DNA from: Kosakonia sacchari SP1
GTDB lineage: Bacteria > Pseudomonadota > Gammaproteobacteria > Enterobacterales > Enterobacteriaceae
Reading direction: 5' to 3'
DNA length: 64,000 nt
Assembly: GCF_000300455.3 (NCBI RefSeq)
Contig: NZ_CP007215.2
Span: 2,604,001 to 2,668,000, forward strand
Position numbers and translations under genes: made by a program. Below are positions 18,565 to 26,397 of the stretch, in pieces (position 1 is the stretch's first letter; each line of letters starts with the position of its first letter). The notes beneath the pieces are model-generated. The model searched no databases and was not told the DNA's origin. It was given only the letters and a program-made list of their open reading frames with translations.

Positions 18565-19260
18565 TCAGGCCAGAATACGGTCGGCAACTAACATGCCGGT
18601 CGCCATTTGCAGATTGATGTACTGCGCCAAATCGCGCTGTTCCGGGCGCGGCAGATACGGTAACTCCCCGACCAGCGGCGCGGGCAGTTTTTTGCTCAGT
18701 ACGTTGATAATTTCGGCGTAGTGCGCAAGGCCGGGGTTGATGCGGTTCGCCACCCAGCCAATCAGCGGCAAGCCGTCGCTGGCGATGGCCTGCGCGGTCA
18801 GCAAGGCGTGGTTGAGACACCCTTCCTGAATACCCACCACCATCACCACCGCCATCTGTTCCTGCACCACCCACTCCGAAAGCGGGCGTAAGTCATTCAT
18901 TAAGCTACGCCAGCCACCGGTGCCTTCCACAACCACGTGATCGACGCGATTGCACAGATCAGCCAGACCATTCGACAACAGGGTGTAATTGATGGGGCAA
19001 CTGTGCGCGACGCTGCTCTCTTCTTCGCTTAATGCGATGGGGTTGACCGCCTGGTAAGGTAGCTCCAGTGACGAAACGCTTTGCAGCACCAGCGCGTCTT
19101 TATTGCGCAGCCCGTCCGGCGTCTCTTTGCTCCCTTTGGCAACAGGCTTGTAACCTGCCACCGTTTTACCACTGGCTGCCAGCGCCTGGAGTAGCGCGCG
19201 GGACGCCACTGTCTTCCCGACAGAAGTGTCTGTACCCGTTACAAAGAAACGCTTAAGCAT
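18565..19260 (-). CDS. bioD2: Dethiobiotin synthetase paralogue BioD2 (YnfK)
   Basis: 231 residues, the E. coli YnfK length and very similar to it. P-loop ATPase with Walker A GTDTSVGKT at the N-terminus, the substrate lysine region YKPVAKGSKET and the VVVEGTGGW segment of the dethiobiotin synthetase fold. The expected reaction is ATP-dependent ureido-ring closure of diaminopelargonate with CO2, the step before BioB. bio operon BioD is the main enzyme in E. coli; this copy is a backup or has a variant role. Start at the second of two adjacent ATGs. Upstream neighbour is mlc, as in E. coli. Confidence 0.92.
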   Translation of the reverse strand: MLKRFFVTGTDTSVGKTVASRALLQALAASGKTVAGYKPVAKGSKETPDGLRNKDALVLQSVSSLELPYQAVNPIALSEEESSVAHSCPINYTLLSNGLADLCNRVDHVVVEGTGGWRSLMNDLRPLSEWVVQEQMAVVMVVGIQEGCLNHALLTAQAIASDGLPLIGWVANRINPGLAHYAEIINVLSKKLPAPLVGELPYLPRPEQRDLAQYINLQMATGMLVADRILA

Positions 19261-19385
19261 CACTCATCCCACCGTTGTTCTACGAAAATATAAACCAGGA
19301 AAATAATTCAGTGGGGAAAGTCTAAGGTAACTGCCAGGGGGCAAGATTGAGGTAGCGCAATTTTTATGGCAACAGTGTAAAAATG

Positions 19386-20606
19386 TTACCCCTGCAACAA
19401 ACGGATAAGTAAGGATCCGTTATACATCGCGTCTTTTACCAGCGCCGCACCGGCCATGGTGCCCTGGTTGGTAAATTGTGTGCTCTCTACGCTGATGTGC
19501 TGGCTATACGCGGGCAATGCCTGCTGGCGAATGCACGCGGCAATGGCGGGAAAAAGCACGTCTGCCGCTTTGCTGAGCGGCGAGCCAATCAGTATTTTTT
19601 GCGGGTTGAACAAATTCACCATGATGGCAAGAATGCGACCAATATTCGCACCCACGCCGCTAATGATATCTTTAGCCAATAAATCGCCCTGCTGCGCAGC
19701 CTGGCAGAGCCATTCCACAGTCAGCGGTTTTTGGTGCAGCATCGAACTCATTGACTGGCTCATGCGCAACTGCGCCAGCTCCAGCACGCTCTCGACGCTG
19801 GCAATGGTTTCAAGGCAACCATGGTTGCCGCAATAACAGCGTTTGCCATAGGGATCGACCTGTGTATGACCAATCTCCACCAGGCTGCTGCTTCCCGCAT
19901 GCAATAAGCGCCCGTCAGTAATCACCCCGGCCCCAACGTTGTGATCGATAACCACCTGAATCACATCCCGCGCCCCGCGTGACGCGCCAAACAAGGCTTC
20001 GGCCATCGTCCACGCACTGATGTCATGCTGGACATACACCGGCACGCCAGTGTGATTTTCCAGCGCTTCACCCAGCGGCATATCTTTAACATCGTCATAA
20101 AAGGGCATGCGATGAACGATACCGTTTTCGGTATCAATGATGCCGGGCAGCGTAATCGCAATGGCGGTCAAACGTTCCAGTTTGTTCTGATGGCGGGTAA
20201 AAAAGCGGTCAATATGCAGAATAATACGGTCCAGCAGCGGCAGTTCAGCCACCAGCGGTAACTCAAGGCGATCTTCCACGACCAGCTTGCTGCTGAGATC
20301 GCGTAAAGAAAGAAAGATCTCTTCCCGGCTGATGCGCAAAGAAAGGTAGTGCCAGGCTTCGGTCTCGACCACCAGCCCGACCGCCGGACGCCCGCGGCTG
20401 CCAGGTTCCTGGATTTCCGTCTCCTGCACCAGGTGGGCTTCGAGCATTTCGCGCACAATTTTCGTAATACTGGCCGGGGCGAGTTGCGCCAGGCGTGAGA
20501 GATCGATGCGCGACACCGGGCCAAGCTGATCAATCAGGCGGTACACCGCCCCCGCGTTGGTCTGCTTTATTTGATCAATATGCCCAGGCTGACTATCAGC
20601 AACCAC
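19386..20606 (-). CDS. mlc: Global glucose-responsive repressor Mlc (DgsA), GTG start
   Basis: 406 residues, the E. coli length. ROK-family repressor: N-terminal winged helix (about 10-75, NAGAVYRLIDQLGPVSRIDLSRLAQLAPASITKIVREML), ROK domain with glycine-rich sugar-kinase-like motifs, and the zinc site GKRCYCGNHGCLE. Mlc represses ptsG, ptsHI, manXYZ and malT and is sequestered by dephosphorylated EIICB-Glc at the membrane. The frame is open for 20 codons further upstream, but the GTG at 20604-20606 with GGGAGTCAGAG aligns with the E. coli start (VADSQPGHIDQIKQTNAG). Confidence 0.95.
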   Translation of the reverse strand: MVADSQPGHIDQIKQTNAGAVYRLIDQLGPVSRIDLSRLAQLAPASITKIVREMLEAHLVQETEIQEPGSRGRPAVGLVVETEAWHYLSLRISREEIFLSLRDLSSKLVVEDRLELPLVAELPLLDRIILHIDRFFTRHQNKLERLTAIAITLPGIIDTENGIVHRMPFYDDVKDMPLGEALENHTGVPVYVQHDISAWTMAEALFGASRGARDVIQVVIDHNVGAGVITDGRLLHAGSSSLVEIGHTQVDPYGKRCYCGNHGCLETIASVESVLELAQLRMSQSMSSMLHQKPLTVEWLCQAAQQGDLLAKDIISGVGANIGRILAIMVNLFNPQKILIGSPLSKAADVLFPAIAACIRQQALPAYSQHISVESTQFTNQGTMAGAALVKDAMYNGSLLIRLLQG

Positions 20607-20735
20607 CTCTGACTCCCTTATTTTCACGCTTCGAAATAAACGTTCGGCTATGGTGAAACACTTCACTGGTCGCCGTCAAATATTTACCCCGGCGTGTGAT
20701 TTACAGCACATTTTGCAATGACTTATGCGCAAAAT

Positions 20736-21632
20736 TTATCCGTCAGCGGCGGCAATCAACTGCTGCTTAAAGCGTGCAGCCGCGCTGCCCTGCTCATGAT
20801 GTTTTGACCAGACTAACCACATTTCCGATACCGCATCCGCTTCAATAATCGGCACCCAACGCATTTCCGTTAGCTGCACACGCCGAAATGATGCCGGTAA
20901 TATCGACACCCCTAATCCGGCCGCTACCAGGCCGATAATGGTCATCGCTTCGCCCACTTCTTGCGTAATAGTTGGCGTCAGTTGATAACGGCGCATCAGG
21001 CCGAGGATCTCATCATACAGACCAGTACCGACATGCGGATCGAAAAAGACAAACGGCTCCTGTGCCAGTTCCACCAGCGACACCGCCGAACGCGCCGCTA
21101 ATGGATGATCTTTGTGGATCATCGCCAGCAACGGCTCGCGCAGAATCACCTCCCAGGCCAGCGTCTCCGGCAACGGCGTGTTACGCATCAACCCCAAATC
21201 CAGCAACCCTTCATTGAGCGGCGAGATCTGTTCACGGGTATTGATTTCGCGTGTCTGGATATGTACATCCGGGTAACGCTGGCGAAATGAAGAGAGCGTG
21301 TCGGAGACCGCTTTTATGAACGGCGCGGAGGAGGTAAAACCAATGCGCAGTTCCCCGGTTTCCCCCTGATGCAAGCGCATGGCGCGTGCGGCGGCTTCAT
21401 CGACCTGGCTTAAGATTTGCCGACTATCCGCCAAAAACTGCCGCCCGGCAGGTGTGAGCGACACGCTGCGGTTGGTACGGGCAAGCAAGCGCGCACCAAC
21501 TTGTTGTTCAAGGATCTGGATTTGCTGGCTTAACGGCGGCTGCGAGATATTCAGCCGCGCCGCCGCATGACCAAAATGCAGCTCCTCGGCAACGGCAATA
21601 AAGTAACGTAAATGACGCAGTTCAATATTCAT
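20736..21632 (-). CDS. ynfL: LysR-family regulator YnfL
   Basis: 298 residues, matching E. coli YnfL in length and position. The N-terminal helix-turn-helix (about 1-60, MNIELRHLRYFIAVAEELHFGHAAARLNISQPPLSQQI) is followed by a LysR substrate-binding domain (about 90-295). Divergent from ynfM with 120 bases between, the standard arrangement for a LysR protein controlling the adjacent transporter; this control is inferred. Confidence 0.9.
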   Translation of the reverse strand: MNIELRHLRYFIAVAEELHFGHAAARLNISQPPLSQQIQILEQQVGARLLARTNRSVSLTPAGRQFLADSRQILSQVDEAAARAMRLHQGETGELRIGFTSSAPFIKAVSDTLSSFRQRYPDVHIQTREINTREQISPLNEGLLDLGLMRNTPLPETLAWEVILREPLLAMIHKDHPLAARSAVSLVELAQEPFVFFDPHVGTGLYDEILGLMRRYQLTPTITQEVGEAMTIIGLVAAGLGVSILPASFRRVQLTEMRWVPIIEADAVSEMWLVWSKHHEQGSAAARFKQQLIAAADG

Positions 21633-21752
21633 ACTTAAAACATATTATTTGAGATTATTAATATATTAGACAGAATATTACCGCTTTCATACCCTTAGCG
21701 ACGTGGTAAGCCCGTCACCAAAATCACGGGTATAAAACGTTAAGGATCTCCA

Positions 21753-23003
21753 GTGAGTCGTACAACAACCGTTGACACCGGGCCGGCAAGCGTCGTCGAC
21801 GAAAAACCAGTCTCTTTGCCGGGACAATTTATTAAACGTGGTACTCCCCAATTTATGCGCGTCACGCTGGCGCTCTTTTCCGCCGGGTTAGCGACATTCG
21901 CCTTGCTCTACTGTGTGCAACCCATTTTACCGGTGCTGTCGCAGGAGTTTGGCGTCTCTCCGGCCAGCAGCAGTATTTCCCTCTCGATATCCACCGCCAT
22001 GCTGGCGATTGGTCTGCTGTTTACCGGCCCGCTTTCTGACGCCATCGGACGAAAAAAAGTGATGGTTACCGCGCTGCTACTGGCGTCGTGCTGCACATTA
22101 TTGTCAACAATGATGACCAGCTGGCACGGCATCCTGGTGATGCGCGCATTGATTGGCTTATCGCTGAGCGGCGTTGCGGCCGTTGGCATGACCTATTTAA
22201 GTGAAGAGATCCACCCCAGTTTTGTTGCCTTCTCGATGGGGCTGTATATCAGCGGAAACTCTATTGGCGGGATGAGCGGACGCCTGCTGAGCGGCGTGTT
22301 TACCGACTTTTTTAACTGGCGTATCGCGCTGGCGGTGATTGGCTGTTTTGCGCTGGCTTCCGCGCTGATGTTCTGGCGGATCTTGCCCGAATCACGCCAT
22401 TTCCGCCCGACCTCGCTGCGGCCAAAAACCCTGTTTATCAATTTCCGTCTGCACTGGCGCGACCAGGGATTGCCGCTGTTGTTCCTGGAAGGTTTTTTGC
22501 TGATGGGCTCGTTTGTCACCCTGTTTAATTACATCGGTTACCGTCTGATGCAATCACCGTGGACGCTGAGCCAGGCGGTGGTGGGTCTGCTTTCCGTCGC
22601 CTATTTGACGGGCACCTGGAGTTCGCCGAAAGCCGGGATGATGACCAATAAATACGGGCGCGGGCCGGTGATGGTCGGTGCTACCGCCATCATGCTGCTG
22701 GGGCTGTTGCTTACGTTGTTCTCAACGCTGGGGGTAATTTTCATCGGTATGCTGCTGTTTACCGCAGGCTTCTTTGCCGCCCATTCCGTCGCCAGCAGCT
22801 GGATTGGCCCACGCGCGCGACGCGCCAAAGGCCAGGCCTCGTCGCTCTACTTATTTAGCTACTATCTCGGTTCCAGCGTGGCGGGGACATTAGGCGGGGT
22901 GTTCTGGCACAGCTATGGCTGGAACGGCGTCGGCGGTTTTATCGCGGCCATGCTGGTGATTGCCATCCTGGTGGGAAGCAGGCTCCACTCTCGCCTGCAT
23001 TAA
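21753..23003 (+). CDS. ynfM: MFS transporter YnfM (GTG start)
   Basis: 416 residues, twelve predicted membrane helices, drug:H+ antiporter-like MFS fold with the motif A loop GPLSDAIGRKKVM between helices 2 and 3. It matches E. coli YnfM, a predicted arabinose-efflux-type permease. The start codon is GTG (21753), behind AAGGATCTCCA. Substrate unknown. A hairpin terminator follows 20 bases after the stop. Confidence 0.92.
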   Translation: MSRTTTVDTGPASVVDEKPVSLPGQFIKRGTPQFMRVTLALFSAGLATFALLYCVQPILPVLSQEFGVSPASSSISLSISTAMLAIGLLFTGPLSDAIGRKKVMVTALLLASCCTLLSTMMTSWHGILVMRALIGLSLSGVAAVGMTYLSEEIHPSFVAFSMGLYISGNSIGGMSGRLLSGVFTDFFNWRIALAVIGCFALASALMFWRILPESRHFRPTSLRPKTLFINFRLHWRDQGLPLLFLEGFLLMGSFVTLFNYIGYRLMQSPWTLSQAVVGLLSVAYLTGTWSSPKAGMMTNKYGRGPVMVGATAIMLLGLLLTLFSTLGVIFIGMLLFTAGFFAAHSVASSWIGPRARRAKGQASSLYLFSYYLGSSVAGTLGGVFWHSYGWNGVGGFIAAMLVIAILVGSRLHSRLH

Positions 23004-23019
23004 TGCTGCGATAATCAAC

Positions 23020-23047
23020 AGCCCTGCGCATGCAGGGCTTTTTTTAC
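23020..23047 (+). terminator. Terminator after ynfM
   Basis: AGCCCTGC-GCAT-GCAGGGCT followed by a seven-base T-run. Strong intrinsic terminator. Confidence 0.9.
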
Positions 23048-23063
23048 TTTTTGCTCGTGTGTG

Positions 23064-23156
23064 TCAAAACAGACTCAAAATCGACGCCGTGCCCATTAAT
23101 TCCCGCACCGCATCAAGCGCCAGCAGAGCAAATATTACCCAGACGAATGGATTCAT
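23064..23156 (-). CDS. Candidate 30-residue membrane microprotein
   Basis: ATG at 23156 opens a 30-codon frame ending in TGA: MNPFVWVIFALLALDAVREL, then MGTASILSLF. A single hydrophobic helix (about 4-15) followed by an amphipathic charged tail resembles the small membrane proteins of enterobacteria. It faces the ynfM terminator from the other strand and is read away from the M32 gene. The ribosome site is weak (GCAGTAAT). I do not recognise it; conservation across relatives would decide whether it is real. Confidence 0.45.
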   Translation of the reverse strand: MNPFVWVIFALLALDAVRELMGTASILSLF

Positions 23157-23289
23157 AATATTACTGCGTTACGCGTTGGCATTGGTTAAATAAACAGATT
23201 ATTCCTATTATGGTACAGTTCAGGAAATGTATTGAATAACTACTACTTTTAGGTGGTTACACGATCACACGCTAAAAATCAGAGGCATT

Positions 23290-24774
23290 ATGGACAAGCA
23301 CAACTATCACCAGCTCACCCGCACTTTCCTGCGCCTGTCGCGCTTTTCACACCTCGCTTCGATTGCCAGTTGGGATATGTTTGCCATGATGCCGCCAGGC
23401 GGTAGTACCGCACGCGGCGAAGCGCTGGCAGAATTAAGCGTCCTGCGCCACCAGATCCTGACCGACAAACAAGTTGGCGAGTGGATCGCCAACGCACGAC
23501 AAGAAGATCTGGACGATATTGAGCAGGCCAACCTGCGCGAAATCGAGCGGCACTATCAGGAAGCGGCATTGCTGCCGGAATCGCTGGTTGAAGCGCAGTC
23601 GCTGGCGGGTAGCAAATGTGAGCACGCCTGGCGCACGCAGCGCCCCGCCAATGACTGGGCTGGTTTTTCCGCCAACCTGAAAGAGGTGGTTAAACTGGCA
23701 CGCGAAGAAGCCAGACTGCGGGCCGCCGCGAAAGGGTGTTCCCCGTATGATGCGCTGCTGGATAAATTCGAGCCGGATATGACCAGCGCCCGCCTTGATG
23801 AACTGTTTGGCGAGGTAAAATCCTGGCTGCCGGATCTGCTGAAAAAAGCAGTGTCAAAACAAGAGCAGCAAGCGTTAATTGCGCCGCAGGGGCCGTTCCC
23901 GATTGCCGACCAGCGCGAACTGGGTTTGCAGGCGATGAAGGAACTCGGTTTCGACTTTAACGGCGGGCGGCTCGATGTCAGTGCCCATCCTTTCTGCGGC
24001 GGCGTACCGGAAGATGTGCGTATTACCACGCGTTACGATGAAAATGAGTTGCTGAGCGCGCTGTTTGGCGTGGTACATGAAACCGGCCATGCGCGCTACG
24101 AGCAAAATCTGCCGCGCAGCTGGCCGGGTCAGCCTATTGCGCTGGCGCGTTCCACGGCGATTCATGAATCACAAAGCCTGTTCTTTGAAATGCAGTTAGG
24201 TCGCAGCGAAGCTTTCCTGCGCCGTCTGCAACCGGCCATTATTGAACGTTTCGGTAGGCAACCGGCGTTTGAAGAACACAATTTTGTCGCCTGGAACCAG
24301 CGCGTAAAACCGGGTTATATCCGTGTCGATGCAGACGAAGTGAGTTATCCGGCGCATGTGATCCTGCGCTATGAGATTGAACGCGCGCTGATTGACGGCG
24401 AGATTGAGGTTGATGACATTCCAGGTTTGTGGAATGAAAAAATGCAGGCCTGGCTGGGGCTTTCCACTGAAGGCAACTACCGCAACGGCTGTATGCAGGA
24501 TATTCACTGGACCGATGGCGGCTTTGGTTATTTCCCGTCGTATACGCTCGGCGCCATGTACGCTGCTCAGTTGTTCCACGCCGCGCGTACCGCGCTGCCA
24601 GGGCTGGACGAAGCGATTGCCGCAGGCGATCTTACGGCGCTCTTTGACTGGCTGCGACAAAACATCTGGCAGCACGGCAGCCGCTTCAGCACCGCGCAGC
24701 TGATTCAGAATGCCACCGGCGAAGCGCTAAACGCCGACTATTTCCACCAGCATCTTCTCCGCCGTTACCTCTGA
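23290..24774 (+). CDS. M32-family metallocarboxypeptidase (carboxypeptidase Taq type)
   Basis: 494 residues, all-helical, the usual length for M32 thermostable-carboxypeptidase-type enzymes. The zinc motif HETGH lies in FGVVHETGHARYEQ (near 260), with the third ligand Glu in AIHESQSLFFEMQLGRS 26 residues later; other family signatures are VRITTRYDE and VSYPAHVILRYEIE. It removes C-terminal residues from peptides in the cytosol. It sits between ynfM and asr, a place with no such gene in E. coli K-12, behind its own 240-base leader. AGAGGCATT precedes the ATG. Confidence 0.9.
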   Translation: MDKHNYHQLTRTFLRLSRFSHLASIASWDMFAMMPPGGSTARGEALAELSVLRHQILTDKQVGEWIANARQEDLDDIEQANLREIERHYQEAALLPESLVEAQSLAGSKCEHAWRTQRPANDWAGFSANLKEVVKLAREEARLRAAAKGCSPYDALLDKFEPDMTSARLDELFGEVKSWLPDLLKKAVSKQEQQALIAPQGPFPIADQRELGLQAMKELGFDFNGGRLDVSAHPFCGGVPEDVRITTRYDENELLSALFGVVHETGHARYEQNLPRSWPGQPIALARSTAIHESQSLFFEMQLGRSEAFLRRLQPAIIERFGRQPAFEEHNFVAWNQRVKPGYIRVDADEVSYPAHVILRYEIERALIDGEIEVDDIPGLWNEKMQAWLGLSTEGNYRNGCMQDIHWTDGGFGYFPSYTLGAMYAAQLFHAARTALPGLDEAIAAGDLTALFDWLRQNIWQHGSRFSTAQLIQNATGEALNADYFHQHLLRRYL

Positions 24775-24819
24775 TAAACCCGCGCCGGAACGGCAGTTTC
24801 GGCGCGGTTCCTCGCTCTG

Positions 24820-24833
24820 TACATTACGTTACA
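24820..24833 (+). promoter_or_regulatory. RstA-type box upstream of asr
   Basis: TACATTACGTTACA matches the RstA consensus TACATNTNGTTACA at all but one fixed position, about 105 bases before the asr start. E. coli asr is induced by acid through RstA/RstB, so a functional site is likely. Confidence 0.7.
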
Positions 24834-24937
24834 TGCCGAAACCAATCACTCACGGAAGGCGTTCAATTACAGGGATATAGTTCTTTCAACGGCCCCGCAG
24901 TGGGGTTGAATGAAGAAACCAATTCGAGGATATCGGA

Positions 24938-25285
24938 ATGAAAAAAGTATTAGCTCTGGTTGTTGCCGCTGCTCTGGGTCTGTCTTCTGCTGCTTTCGCT
25001 GCTGACACCGCTACTTCTACCCAGGCTCCGGCTGCTGCTCCGGCAGCAACGACCGCTGCACCGGCTGCTACCACTAAAGCTGCACCGGCTAAAAAAATGC
25101 ATAAGAAACACAAAAAAGCGGCTAAACCGGCTGTAGAGCAGAAAGCTCAGGCTGCGAAAGTGAAAAAACACCACAAAAAAGCGGCTAAACCCGCTGTAGA
25201 ACAGAAAGCTCAGGCTGCGAAAAAACACCACAAAAAACACGTTAAACACACTGCGACCAAACCAGCTGCACAACCGGCTGCATAA
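24938..25285 (+). CDS. asr: Acid shock protein Asr
   Basis: 115 residues with a Sec signal peptide (about 1-21, cut after AAFA), an Ala/Thr/Pro-rich segment, then a very basic Lys/His/Ala region. [15 protein letters not shown] occurs twice (about 66-80 and 86-100) in tandem, spaced by KKHHK-type blocks. Asr is a periplasmic, intrinsically disordered protein strongly made at acid pH and proposed to buffer or chaperone periplasmic proteins; E. coli Asr is 102 residues, so the extra length reflects repeat number. Ribosome site near AATTCGAGGATATCGG. Confidence 0.95.
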   Translation: MKKVLALVVAAALGLSSAAFAADTATSTQAPAAAPAATTAAPAATTKAAPAKKMHKKHKKAAKPAVEQKAQAAKVKKHHKKAAKPAVEQKAQAAKKHHKKHVKHTATKPAAQPAA

Positions 25286-25332
25286 GTAAACGTGTCTGAT
25301 ACCAGCGTTCGTATCAGAACGCTGTGACAAGT

Positions 25333-25366
25333 CGGCGCTGAACCCTTCGGGTGAAGCGCCGTTTTT
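25333..25366 (+). terminator. Terminator after asr
   Basis: CGGCGCT and AGCGCCG close a hairpin that also contains an inner ACCC/GGGT stem, followed by five T. It lies between asr and ydgU. Confidence 0.85.
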
Positions 25367-25379
25367 CTCTGGAGGGCCT

Positions 25380-25466
25380 ATGATGCTGCGACGTTATCGT
25401 TTTGAAGTGATTCTGGCGATGTTAATCATCTGCGCACTGATTGCCGTCCGTTTTTATCTTTATTGA
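25380..25466 (+). CDS. ydgU: Small membrane protein YdgU
   Basis: A 28-residue protein, MMLRRYRFEVILAMLIICAL then IAVRFYLY, behind a strong GGAGGG site. It is a single-helix membrane protein that aligns with E. coli YdgU (27 residues, also RYRFE...CALI.RFYL) in the same place between asr and ydgD. E. coli YdgU has been seen as an acid-inducible small protein, consistent with read-through from the asr promoter past the terminator. Function unknown. Confidence 0.85.
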   Translation: MMLRRYRFEVILAMLIICALIAVRFYLY

Positions 25467-25565
25467 TGTAGCACGCTGATTTTACTCCCACTTTCTGCTC
25501 GTCCCGTCTATATTTGTTTACCTGGGCTTACGTTAATAATCATAATTACCCCACCAGAGTGTGAT

Positions 25566-26396
25566 ATGCGAAAAACCGTTGTGCTGTTGCTGGGACCGCT
25601 GTTTTTGTTTTCCGCTGTTGGACATGCTGACGATGGCGGCGATGACGCGATAAGCGCCCGTGATGTGAAAACGCTCTTTTTTGGTCATGATGACAGGGTT
25701 CCTGTTACTACCCCTACCAAAGCGCCGTGGGATGCGATTGGCCAGCTTGAAACCGCCAGCGGCAATTTGTGCACAGCGACGCTTATCTCTCCGCACCTGG
25801 CATTAACCGCCGGGCACTGCCTGTTAACGCCGCCGCGCGGCAAAGCGGATAAAGCCGTGGCGCTGCGTTTTGTTTCGCAACGAGGCAGCTGGCGGTATGA
25901 AATTCACGGTATCGAAGGCCGTGTCGATGCGTCGCTCGGCCACCGCCTGAAAGCCGACGGCGATGGCTGGATTGTTCCCTCTTCTGCCGCGCCCTGGGAT
26001 TTTGGGCTGATCGTGTTACGTTACCCCCCTTCCGGCATTACGCCACTGCCGATCTTTGTCGGAGATAAAGATGAACTCACCGCGGCATTAAAAGCGACCG
26101 ACCGTAAAGTGACGCAGGCGGGCTACCCGGAAGATCATCTTGATAGCCTGTTCAGCCACCAGGACTGTGTCGTCACCGGCTGGGCGCAAAATAGCGTGTT
26201 GTCGCACCAGTGCGACACGCTACCGGGCGACAGCGGTTCGCCATTAATGTTAAAAACCGATGCGGGCTGGCAGTTGATTGCCGTGCAAAGCTCGGCGCCG
26301 GCGGCGAAAGATCGCTGGCGCGCCGACAACCGCGCCATTTCGGTTACCGGTTTTCGTGACAAACTGGAAGCGCTGGCAAAAGAGGCAGACGAGTAA
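25566..26396 (+). CDS. ydgD: Trypsin-like serine protease YdgD
   Basis: 276 residues. Signal peptide about 1-20 (ending GHA), then a chymotrypsin-fold domain with the full triad: His in TAGHC (near 78), Asp in WDFGLIVL (near 143) and Ser in GDSGSP (near 221). Cys pairs suggest disulfides in the periplasm. It matches E. coli YdgD, whose substrate is unknown. The next gene converges on the other strand one base away. Confidence 0.9.
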   Translation: MRKTVVLLLGPLFLFSAVGHADDGGDDAISARDVKTLFFGHDDRVPVTTPTKAPWDAIGQLETASGNLCTATLISPHLALTAGHCLLTPPRGKADKAVALRFVSQRGSWRYEIHGIEGRVDASLGHRLKADGDGWIVPSSAAPWDFGLIVLRYPPSGITPLPIFVGDKDELTAALKATDRKVTQAGYPEDHLDSLFSHQDCVVTGWAQNSVLSHQCDTLPGDSGSPLMLKTDAGWQLIAVQSSAPAAKDRWRADNRAISVTGFRDKLEALAKEADE

Positions 26397-26397
26397 T

